NCBI GenBank assembly: GCA_039679375.1 | Contig: JBDKVA010000135.1 | Coordinates: forward strand, 1 to 17,348 | Direction of reading: 5' to 3' | DNA from: JBDKVA01 sp039679375 | GTDB taxonomy: Bacteria > Bacillota > Clostridia > Acetivibrionales > DTU013 | DNA: 17,348 nucleotides | Shown: in pieces, positions 1-5,767 of the stretch | Layout of the letters: the number at the start of each line of letters is the position of its first letter | Position numbering within the stretch: the first letter of the stretch is position 1 | The notes under the pieces: generated by a model | What the model was told of the DNA's origin: nothing | Database searches by the model: none | The model's input: the letters and a program-made list of their open reading frames with translations, nothing else | Made by a program: the position numbers and the translations under genes

Positions 1-7
1 ACCCTTG

Positions 8-344
8 GGGCGGTCGGCACATATATCGCCATCCCTGGCGTAGATGTGCCTGAATGGACATCGTGTCCATTTCACCGCCTGTTTTTGTTTTCCTTCGGGC
101 ATATCACGAAGCTTTTCCTAACACTTATAAGCGGCTTCGAAGGCACTGATAAGCAAGGAGCGTCAGTGCTGTTTGTGGCGGTTGTGTTTCCGACTTCGAA
201 GCCCTTCTGCTTAGTACTCATTCAATGGTATAGACTGCAACGCCCGTGAGACAGGACTGCTTACTTCGAGCTATAATTACTTGAAAGAATGCATGTAAGC
301 AGGTGCTTGGAAACACAACCAGAATAAATAGCGCTGACGCTCCT
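8..344 (+). ncRNA. candidate large structured RNA (5' end may lie outside window)
   Basis: No convincing protein gene covers this stretch, but it is full of helices. A three-way junction is closed by 9-14/74-79 (plus a G-U pair 8/80). It has one arm 16-22/44-50 capped by 27-31/36-40 (4-nt loop) and a second arm 54-60/64-70 (3-nt loop). Further on, 142-149 pairs with 163-170, and the small helices 92-97/138-143 and 107-112/134-139 are alternatives to each other. A long stem joins 156-176 to 324-344 (21 pairs) and 180-191 to 309-320 (12 perfect pairs) across a 3x3 internal loop. It continues after a bulge with 207-213/296-302. The non-Watson-Crick pairs (8/80, 142/170, 167/333, 171/329, 175/325) are all G-U when read as + strand RNA, which argues for a + strand transcript. 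I do not recognise the family. A decayed palindromic element is the alternative. Confidence 0.42.
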
Positions 345-372
345 ACCCTGGCAACCCCCGCATTATTATTAG

Positions 373-436
373 AAGACAAAGGGACATTTCTTCTGTCTGC
401 TCCGCGTGACAGACAATAGAACCGTCCCCTTGTCTT
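373..436. repeat. palindromic element with 27-bp imperfect arms
   Basis: Arms 373-399 and 410-436 are reverse complements at 22 of 27 positions around a 10-nt loop (400-409). The ends carry a GACAAAGGGAC / GTCCCCTTGTC theme that I associate, from memory only, with palindromic repeats dispersed in clostridial genomes. Three of the five mismatches would be G-U pairs in a minus-strand transcript, so as RNA it folds better on the minus strand. No T-tract follows on either side, so it does not look like an intrinsic terminator. A REP-like or MITE-like repeat is the likeliest reading. Confidence 0.55.
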
Positions 437-455
437 TAAAATACAGGATTTTGTC

Positions 456-482
456 GTAAGGGCGACCGGTGGTCGCCCTTAC
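456..482. repeat. perfect 12-bp inverted repeat, 3-nt loop
   Basis: GTAAGGGCGACC at 456-467 and its exact reverse complement at 471-482 flank the loop GGT. The stem is GC-rich and stable, but there is no T-run on either side, so termination is not supported. It follows the palindromic element at 373-436 by 19 nt. Both may be dispersed intergenic repeats. Confidence 0.6.
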
Positions 483-624
483 AGTAGAAGATCAGCCCCG
501 TTGACGTTGCCGCGCATCATTCCATTACTTCACAATGTTTAAATATTATGTACTATTCTATATTACCTTCCTTCACCAAATCCATTCTTTTGGCATACGT
601 TTTTTCGTCATTCCTCCTCTTTTA
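483..624. other. AT-rich intergenic stretch without recognised gene
   Basis: This stretch lies between the repeats and the promoter at 625. I see no ORF with a usable ribosome binding site on either strand. The only curiosity is an AGAGGAGG on the minus strand near 613-620 followed by a 12-codon ORF. It is probably not a gene. Confidence 0.4.
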
Positions 625-654
625 TTGACAAATACTGCGTAAAGCAGGTAAAAT
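625..654 (+). promoter_or_regulatory. sigma-A-like promoter for the radical SAM / plsC cluster
   Basis: A consensus -35 TTGACA (625-630) and a -10 TAAAAT (649-654) are separated by 18 nt. The spacer contains a short inverted repeat, CTGC-N5-GCAG (635-647), which could be a small operator or chance. The promoter lies 59 nt upstream of the TTG start at 714 and is the best-looking housekeeping promoter in the window. Confidence 0.7.
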
Positions 655-713
655 GAACAGAGGTTAAAGTAGTAGAAGAAGCTATATTCGCAGCGGCAGT
701 GAAGGTATTTTAA

Positions 714-1577
714 TTGAAAATGCTAAAGAAAGTGTATGTTGAAATAACGAATGTATGTAATCTTTCCTGTGAATTCTGTCCCGGCACTTCCAGGACCCCG
801 GTGTTTATGAATGCAGAAACGTTTGAGACCGTATTGAAAAAGCTTTTGGGACACACGGAATACCTGTATTTCCACGTAATGGGGGAACCGCTTCTGCATC
901 CGGAATTGGAGCATTTTCTGGAGTTGTGCTCAAAATACGGTTACAAGGTGAATATTACTACGAATGGATCGTTGATAAGGGTGAAATCGGATGCACTGAT
1001 TGAAAGCAAGGCATTGAGACAGATTAACTTTTCGCTTCACAGCCAGGAGGAGATAAAAGATGCTTTGCTGCTGGACGAATACCTGGAGGGCATATTCGAT
1101 TTTACGTGCAGCGTATTAAAGGACGGGAGAGTTTATATATCCTACAGACTTTGGAACCTTACGTCTGATACGGCCGGCAAATATAACACATTCATTTTGC
1201 AAAAACTTGAGCAGCATTTCAAACCGGGCTTCTCGATCAGTGAGGCTTTATGCCGTTCATACAGGATAAAGCTTCGTGACGGTTTATTCCTTAATGCAGC
1301 AAAAGTATTTCAATGGCCTTCCATGTCGGCGGATGAATACGGCGAAAAGGGCTTTTGCCTGGGTTTGCGGGACCAGGCTGCCATCCTTGCAGACGGCACG
1401 GTCGTACCATGCTGTCTGGACAGCGGGGGAATAATCAAGCTTGGTAATATATTGAAAGATGATTTTGGGCATATACTATATGGAGAAAGGGCGAAAGCCC
1501 TGTATGAAGGTTTTTCAGAAAGGCGCGCAGTTGAAGAGCTGTGCAGGAAATGCGGCTATCGTACACGTTTTGAATGA
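714..1577 (+). CDS. radical SAM protein with SPASM-like C-terminal cysteines
   Basis: This 287-residue protein carries the radical SAM [4Fe-4S] motif CxxxCxxC at Cys15, Cys19 and Cys22, right at the N-terminus, and a GEPLLHP segment of the type found in MoaA/PqqE/SPASM enzymes. The C-terminus has a Cys near a GTVVPCC stretch and a final CxxC (CRKC), as in SPASM/twitch domains that hold auxiliary Fe-S clusters. It should cleave S-adenosylmethionine to a 5'-deoxyadenosyl radical; its substrate is unknown. There is no N-terminal RiPP recognition domain. The TTG at 714 is preferred because GAAGG (701-705) lies 8 nt upstream; the ATG at 720 is 14 nt away. It is followed 78 nt later by a cysteine-rich small protein that could be a partner or substrate. 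The enzyme class is firm; the role is not. Confidence 0.88.
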   Translation: MKMLKKVYVEITNVCNLSCEFCPGTSRTPVFMNAETFETVLKKLLGHTEYLYFHVMGEPLLHPELEHFLELCSKYGYKVNITTNGSLIRVKSDALIESKALRQINFSLHSQEEIKDALLLDEYLEGIFDFTCSVLKDGRVYISYRLWNLTSDTAGKYNTFILQKLEQHFKPGFSISEALCRSYRIKLRDGLFLNAAKVFQWPSMSADEYGEKGFCLGLRDQAAILADGTVVPCCLDSGGIIKLGNILKDDFGHILYGERAKALYEGFSERRAVEELCRKCGYRTRFE

Positions 1578-1655
1578 ACGGCAAAGATTTGATTTAAGTA
1601 TCTGATGTGATATGAGTTGTGCCGGTAAAAAACGGCGGAAATGGCGGTTATGTAA

Positions 1656-1943
1656 ATGAGTGATTGTATTTGCAGCAGTTGCAGGAACCTTAAGGGCATA
1701 ATAGATGAAAATGGCGCAGTTGAAGTTTATGAATGCGTCTATGGTTATCCGTCGGAAAAATGCGATTCTTGTGAATCCGGTGAATGTGATCTTTCATGCG
1801 CCAACTATATAAATGATGAAAATGAGGAAGGAATGGTTGTGGTTCGATGCGTAACCTGCGGCAGGGAGCTTCATAAAATGTACAGTGACGATGAAGAAGG
1901 CCGTTATCAGTGCATCGAATGTTTCTTGAAGGAATCGAACTGA
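1656..1943 (+). CDS. cysteine-rich small protein with zinc-ribbon-like C-terminus
   Basis: This 95-residue acidic protein has 12 cysteines, at positions 4, 6, 9, 27, 36, 39, 44, 48, 65, 68, 86 and 89. The last four form two CxxC knuckles 17 residues apart, a zinc-ribbon arrangement. The first eight make an irregular cluster that could bind metal or be modified. There is no signal peptide or membrane segment. I do not recognise the family. It sits between the radical SAM gene and the plsC-like gene in the same direction, so co-transcription from the promoter at 625 is likely. The ribosome binding site is weak (GGCGG about 8 nt before the ATG). It may be a metal-binding accessory protein or, more speculatively, the target of the neighbouring radical SAM enzyme. 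Confidence 0.7.
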   Translation: MSDCICSSCRNLKGIIDENGAVEVYECVYGYPSEKCDSCESGECDLSCANYINDENEEGMVVVRCVTCGRELHKMYSDDEEGRYQCIECFLKESN

Positions 1944-1973
1944 CATTGGAATGCTAATCTTTGGAGGGGTCAA

Positions 1974-2690
1974 ATGCTTCGGACGATCGTGTGGTATGCA
2001 TTAGGCTGGACTTTTTTGTTTATCACCTTTCCTGCACTGTGGTGGGTAAAGTATCTTGAAAAGCGAGGCAGACTGGATGAACGGGATCAGTTTGCCAACA
2101 AATTCAGTATGTTTCTGGCGAAGGGCCTGTTTATGTTTACCGGTTCAACTATCTCGGTAAAGGGTGCGGATAATATACCCGGCGGGCAGCCCGTGCTATT
2201 TGTCAGCAACCATCAGAGCCATATGGACAGCGCGATCATACATGGCTTTATCAACTGCCCGAAAGGCTTCATTGCGGATAAGGAGGTTAGGAATATTCCC
2301 ATACTGCGCACATGGATGAAATACATGAAATGCGTGCTTATTGATCGCGGAAGCATACGGGAGAATGTACACAGCATGGAAAAAAGTATTAAAATATTAA
2401 AAGACGGACATTCAATGGTAATTTACCCGGAAGGCAAACTGGATGAAGGCAAGCTGCTCGGCAATTTTAAGAAAGGCTGCATCAAGCTTGCGGTGAAAGC
2501 CGGAGTTCCGGTTGTACCTGTTACAATGAAAAACTCTGCACGCATAATGAATAAAGACGGCTCAAAAATAAGATCCGCAGCCGTTGAATGTATTATCTCC
2601 AAACCTATTTTTGTCACATCTCTTGAAAATGAGCCGGAAAGCGTAGTAATACAGGAAGTGCGTGATATTATCGCAAAAAACCTGGAATGA
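1974..2690 (+). CDS. plsC: 1-acyl-sn-glycerol-3-phosphate acyltransferase (PlsC family)
   Basis: This 238-residue membrane-associated acyltransferase transfers an acyl group to lysophosphatidic acid, forming phosphatidic acid in phospholipid synthesis. An N-terminal hydrophobic segment (about residues 5-25) is followed by the HX4D catalytic motif at His80 to Asp85 (NHQSHMD) and a YPEG block at Glu153-Gly154, which helps bind glycerol phosphate. The length is normal for the family. The start is supported by GGAGGGG just upstream of the ATG. The gene lies 30 nt after the cysteine-rich protein and ends 6 nt before the converging ROK gene. Substrate specificity within the LPLAT family cannot be read from sequence, so a specialised lysophospholipid acyltransferase is possible. 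Confidence 0.88.
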   Translation: MLRTIVWYALGWTFLFITFPALWWVKYLEKRGRLDERDQFANKFSMFLAKGLFMFTGSTISVKGADNIPGGQPVLFVSNHQSHMDSAIIHGFINCPKGFIADKEVRNIPILRTWMKYMKCVLIDRGSIRENVHSMEKSIKILKDGHSMVIYPEGKLDEGKLLGNFKKGCIKLAVKAGVPVVPVTMKNSARIMNKDGSKIRSAAVECIISKPIFVTSLENEPESVVIQEVRDIIAKNLE

Positions 2691-2699
2691 AAAGGTTTA
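2675..2699. terminator. weak bidirectional terminator-like hairpin
   Basis: AAACCT (2678-2683) pairs with AGGTTT (2693-2698) around a 9-nt loop, spanning the tail-to-tail junction of the plsC-like and ROK genes. On the minus strand the stem runs into six T's, as in an intrinsic terminator for the ROK gene. On the + strand it runs into a broken T-tract. The stem is only 6 bp, so this is tentative. Confidence 0.33.
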
Positions 2700-3887
2700 T
2701 CTTTCAAACAGCTTGTACAGCACATTGCAGGCAGCGCCGACAATAGGCGCATTTACTCCGAAATAAGACATTTTTATTTCAACCCTGTGCGCCCTGCGTG
2801 CAAAAATTCTTGCATTTACGAGGCTGGTCAGCTTATCTTCAATCAATCCCTTTATAAGAGCAATTTCGTGCCCGAGGAAAACCACATCGCTGTCGAAAAG
2901 ATTTACAAGATTTACAATACCGATGGAGAGATAATGGCAGAACTCATCGATCGCCTTCAATGCATATTGATCACCCTTATGTGCGTTTAAAGCCAGGTCT
3001 TCCCACCCGAGCAGCTCCTGTTCACCGGTTATGCCGTTCTCCTGCATCAATTTGCGGGCATTCCGAACGATCGTAGTCGTGCTGGTATACAGTTCAAGGC
3101 AGCCCCTGTTTCCGCATGAACACAACGGGCCATTGAAGTTGATGGAGGTGTGGCCGATTTCACCATTGATTCCTGTGCGGCTGTTTAAAAGATGGCCGTC
3201 GGAAATGACTCCTGCACCGACTCCATGCAAAATGCCGAGATACACAAAATTATCGTATTTCCGTCCATATCCGAAAAGTTTCTCGGCGAGTGCGGAGGAG
3301 TTCATGCTGTTGTCAAAAAAGACAGGCAGCCCGGTATGCCGCTCAAAGTGCTCTTTTATTCCGATGTTTTCCAAGCCGTAAAAATTCGGCGGATTAAGTA
3401 TAATGCCTTCGGATTTGTTTATGGGGCCGATGGAGGAAATGCCTATGCCAAGAAGGCTGTGATCAAGATTATAAACCAGCTGATCGTAGTATACGGTAAT
3501 TTTATTGAGAAGACGTTCCACCGTATTGATGCCTGCGAGATCGATCTGGAAGAACTTCAGCATGACCGCTTTGATGTTGTATATGGCTAGTTTGCAATAA
3601 TCACGTCCGATAAAGATGGCTGCAACGTAAGGGGCATCCGGGGATATATCGATGATCATCGGCTTACGGCCTTGCACAGAACCCCCAAGGTCCCTTTTTT
3701 CTATTTCCATGATATAGTTTTCCTGTACAAGCTCATTCACAATATTTGTGATAGTCATTTTTGACAGGCCTGTCGTCTCTGTCAGATATGTCCGCGTTAT
3801 ATTTTCGCCTGTACATATCAGACGAAGAATATTATATTTGTTTTTTATCTTTGATGAAATGAGCTTTCCTGAATCACTCTGATCCAT
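2697..3887 (-). CDS. ROK-family transcriptional regulator (NagC/XylR type)
   Basis: This 396-residue protein has an N-terminal winged helix-turn-helix (about residues 15-65) and a ROK sugar-kinase-like domain. The ROK zinc motif CxCGxxGCxE is intact at Cys256, Cys258 and Cys263. Where ROK sugar kinases have the catalytic Asp in an ENDAN-type motif, this protein reads DNSMN, with Ser194 in place of the Asp. It probably senses a sugar without phosphorylating it. ROK repressors usually control nearby sugar-uptake or catabolic genes, but none is adjacent here, so its regulon is probably elsewhere or includes itself. AAGGG lies just before the ATG. The ligand cannot be predicted. Confidence 0.9.
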   Translation of the reverse strand: MDQSDSGKLISSKIKNKYNILRLICTGENITRTYLTETTGLSKMTITNIVNELVQENYIMEIEKRDLGGSVQGRKPMIIDISPDAPYVAAIFIGRDYCKLAIYNIKAVMLKFFQIDLAGINTVERLLNKITVYYDQLVYNLDHSLLGIGISSIGPINKSEGIILNPPNFYGLENIGIKEHFERHTGLPVFFDNSMNSSALAEKLFGYGRKYDNFVYLGILHGVGAGVISDGHLLNSRTGINGEIGHTSINFNGPLCSCGNRGCLELYTSTTTIVRNARKLMQENGITGEQELLGWEDLALNAHKGDQYALKAIDEFCHYLSIGIVNLVNLFDSDVVFLGHEIALIKGLIEDKLTSLVNARIFARRAHRVEIKMSYFGVNAPIVGAACNVLYKLFER

Positions 3888-3996
3888 TTTAATCCCTTTT
3901 CCTGTGTATAAGCTGCAATGCTGAATGAAGTAAATTATTTACCAATACCAATAGTATCAGCTTTTATTTTGCGAGTCAATAAGCGTAAAAATCCAA

Positions 3997-4104
3997 GGTG
4001 ACCGTATGAAGTTTTTTCAGTATGATTACCACTAATTGAATTTTAAATAATATACCGTTATAGCGGAAAATATTAATTGGGAAACTTTGCTTCATGCGGT
4101 CACC
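3997..4104. repeat. 108-bp imperfect palindrome with 15-bp terminal inverted repeats
   Basis: GGTGACCGTATGAAG (3997-4011) and its near-perfect reverse complement (4090-4104, 14 of 15) bound an AT-rich core. The core has a second stem (about 4034-4046 with 4067-4079) and a central palindrome, CCGTTATAGCGG (4055-4066). Nested symmetry of this kind is typical of a MITE-like element. I see no clear target-site duplication. It lies upstream of the ROK gene and downstream of the leftward glycosylation operon, so a role as an extended terminator or an operator remains possible. Confidence 0.5.
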
Positions 4105-4137
4105 GTGTTTTATGCAGGCATAATTGAAAAGCATTGA

Positions 4138-4365
4138 TTATACGTAAAGGTCAAGGGTATTCGACTGAAACATGGCGCTGGCTGCTGAACTGCTTTTTAG
4201 CCCGGAAGGCTTTGTCGGCTCAGCCGGCGGTTTGCGGTTTTCTATATTCCCACCCGGCGGCGGAGTCGGTTCAGCGGGCTTGCTTGGCTTCGAAACCTGG
4301 GAAGAAGTAGTATTGCCGCTTTGTCCAGGCATCTGATAGTAAGAATTCATACTGCCGATTTTCAT
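4138..4365 (-). CDS. small Pro/Ser-rich protein, last gene of glycosylation operon
   Basis: This 75-residue protein matches no family I know. It lacks a signal peptide and membrane segments and is low-complexity: a Ser/Thr-rich N-terminal part, a Pro/Lys-rich middle with two related stretches (KPAEPTPPPGG and KPPAEPTKPSG), and a Ser/Ala-rich stretch ending in LDLYV. Despite its unremarkable composition it is very likely translated. Its ATG overlaps the stop of the GtrA gene as ATGA, and a near-consensus Shine-Dalgarno (AAGGGAGGTGAT, 4380-4369) sits at ideal spacing. The context suggests a job tied to the three-component glycosylation system, perhaps as an interaction partner or a cytoplasmic regulator. 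That is inference from position only. Confidence 0.72.
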   Translation of the reverse strand: MKIGSMNSYYQMPGQSGNTTSSQVSKPSKPAEPTPPPGGNIENRKPPAEPTKPSGLKSSSAASAMFQSNTLDLYV

Positions 4366-4814
4366 GATATCACCTCCCTTCTTGTTTTAAATACCCAATA
4401 CTTATAACCTAAATAGTTTATTGCCTGTGTTATAAAAATCACCGCAATTTTTGATACATAAACGTTTATATAAAAAAACTCGTTAAAAACCTTAAGGATA
4501 ACCAAACTGACTGCTAAAGAGAGCAAATTTACAAATAAAAATCTATACAATTCCTTAAGGGTATTTAATTTTGATTTTTTACTTTCAAATGTCCAAAGCT
4601 TATTCATTATAAAGCTGTTCATAAATCCACAGCTGTAGGCTATAACCTGGCAAACAAGCTTATCAATGCCGAATGTACCGTATAGCAATGTAAATATTAA
4701 GAAATCAATTCCTGTGTTAATACACCCGACTATGCCGAATCGTAATAAGGACTTGCATTTTTCAAGGATCGAATGAAGATTTAATGTCTGAAGAGCTTTA
4801 ACGTAATAAACCAT
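4362..4814 (-). CDS. GtrA-family membrane protein (polyprenyl-phosphate-sugar flippase)
   Basis: This 150-residue protein has four predicted membrane helices (about 24-50, 53-77, 92-114 and 118-142) and the aromatic motifs NKLWTF and YKYWVF after helices 2 and 4, typical of the GtrA/GtcA family. Members are thought to flip undecaprenyl-phosphate-linked monosaccharides made by a cytoplasmic GtrB/CsbB-type enzyme to the outer face of the membrane. The gene overlaps the preceding glycosyltransferase by one base (TGATG) and has a good GGAGGG site, so translation is coupled. Together with its two upstream neighbours it completes a three-component glycosylation set. Family assignment is strong; flipping is family knowledge. 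Confidence 0.9.
   Translation of the reverse strand: MVYYVKALQTLNLHSILEKCKSLLRFGIVGCINTGIDFLIFTLLYGTFGIDKLVCQVIAYSCGFMNSFIMNKLWTFESKKSKLNTLKELYRFLFVNLLSLAVSLVILKVFNEFFYINVYVSKIAVIFITQAINYLGYKYWVFKTRREVIS
4369..4380 (-). promoter_or_regulatory. near-perfect Shine-Dalgarno for the 75-aa gene
   Basis: The minus strand reads AAGGGAGGTGAT, almost fully complementary to the 16S rRNA 3' end, with the GGAGG core 7 nt from the ATG at 4365. It lies inside the end of the GtrA coding region. It is the strongest ribosome binding site in this operon and is the main reason to accept the small gene. Confidence 0.75.
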
Positions 4815-5752
4815 CAGAAACCCTCCTTTTCACCAATTATATAAAGGGGTCTGCCCTTGGCTTCATCATAAATACGTCCGATATATTCGCCTATAATCCC
4901 CAGAAATATGAACATGAACCCGTTGAATAGAACTAATATTGCAATGATTGATGTCCATCCCGGAACAGTAAGAGCAGTAAAAATTATCTCATATAAAATA
5001 AATACTAAATACAAAAAGCTGGAGGCAGATATGCATAAACCAAGATATGATGCCAATTTTAAAGGCTTGTATGAAAAAGAGGCAATCCCGTCCATGGCAA
5101 ATTTCATCATTTTCTTTAATGGGTATTTTGTTTCTCCGGCATATCGTTCTTCCCTTACAAATTCGACCGCGGTTTGTCTGAAACCCAACCAGCTTACCAG
5201 TCCGCGAACGTACCTATTTCTTTCGGGTATGGATTTAAGGGCTTCGCATACCCTTCTGTCTATAAGCCTGAAGTCGCCTGTATCAACAGGTATATCAACA
5301 TCAGTCATGTTTTTTAGAAATCTGTAAAAGACCTTTGCCGTTAACTTTTTAAATAAAGAGTCTCCTTTTCTTTTTAATCTTTTCCCATATACTACATCAA
5401 AGCCTTTCTTCCATTTTTCAATCATTTTGAGCATTACTTCGGGAGGATCCTGCAGATCGGCATCAATTACAATAACTGCTTTTCCTGAAGAATTATCCAT
5501 TCCGGCTGTTATTGCGATCTGATGGCCAAAATTTCTGGAAAAGCTTATTAACTTAACATTTCCGTCAACCTTGCAGATAGCTTTTGTCAGTTCTGCCGTT
5601 ATATCCCGGCTTCCATCGTTAACAAAAATGATTTCATAAGTTTCTTCAGTTGTATCCATCACTTTTTTTATTCTTTTGTAAGTTTCATTAACAACAAGTT
5701 CTTCATTATAAAGCGGAACAACCACCGAATATTGCAAAGCCTGATTCAACAT
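4814..5752 (-). CDS. GT2 polyprenyl-phosphate glycosyltransferase (DPM1/GtrB/YkcC-like)
   Basis: This 312-residue enzyme has a cytoplasmic GT-A domain. It contains VVPLYNE near the N-terminus, the nucleotide-binding Asp46 (VNDGS), the metal-binding DxD at Asp97-Asp99 (DADLQDPPE), and the ERNRYVRGLVSW block near the end of the domain. Two C-terminal membrane helices follow (about 232-257 and 268-291), the usual layout of GtrB, ArnC, CsbB and B. subtilis YkcC. It should transfer a sugar from a nucleotide donor to undecaprenyl phosphate on the inner face of the membrane. The sugar (glucose, mannose, GlcNAc or other) cannot be told from the sequence. The gene starts 15 nt after the stop of the GT39 gene and overlaps the GtrA start by one base. 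Confidence 0.93.
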   Translation of the reverse strand: MLNQALQYSVVVPLYNEELVVNETYKRIKKVMDTTEETYEIIFVNDGSRDITAELTKAICKVDGNVKLISFSRNFGHQIAITAGMDNSSGKAVIVIDADLQDPPEVMLKMIEKWKKGFDVVYGKRLKRKGDSLFKKLTAKVFYRFLKNMTDVDIPVDTGDFRLIDRRVCEALKSIPERNRYVRGLVSWLGFRQTAVEFVREERYAGETKYPLKKMMKFAMDGIASFSYKPLKLASYLGLCISASSFLYLVFILYEIIFTALTVPGWTSIIAILVLFNGFMFIFLGIIGEYIGRIYDEAKGRPLYIIGEKEGF

Positions 5753-5767
5753 GATAACCGGTCCTTT

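Noticed and set aside
46..249. 67-codon + strand ORF near the window start
   Set aside because: It has no ribosome binding site and no recognisable domain, and it runs through the stems of the putative structured RNA.
456..482. Intrinsic terminator at the 12-bp hairpin
   Set aside because: No T-tract follows the stem on either strand.
580..625. Minus-strand AGAGGAGG followed by a 12-codon ORF
   Set aside because: The first ATG is only one base from the Shine-Dalgarno and the second is too far; at 12 codons there is no evidence for a gene.
3031..3590. Two overlapping + strand ORFs of 116 and 132 codons inside the ROK gene
   Set aside because: They are antisense shadows of a well-supported ROK coding region, with no start signals or domains.
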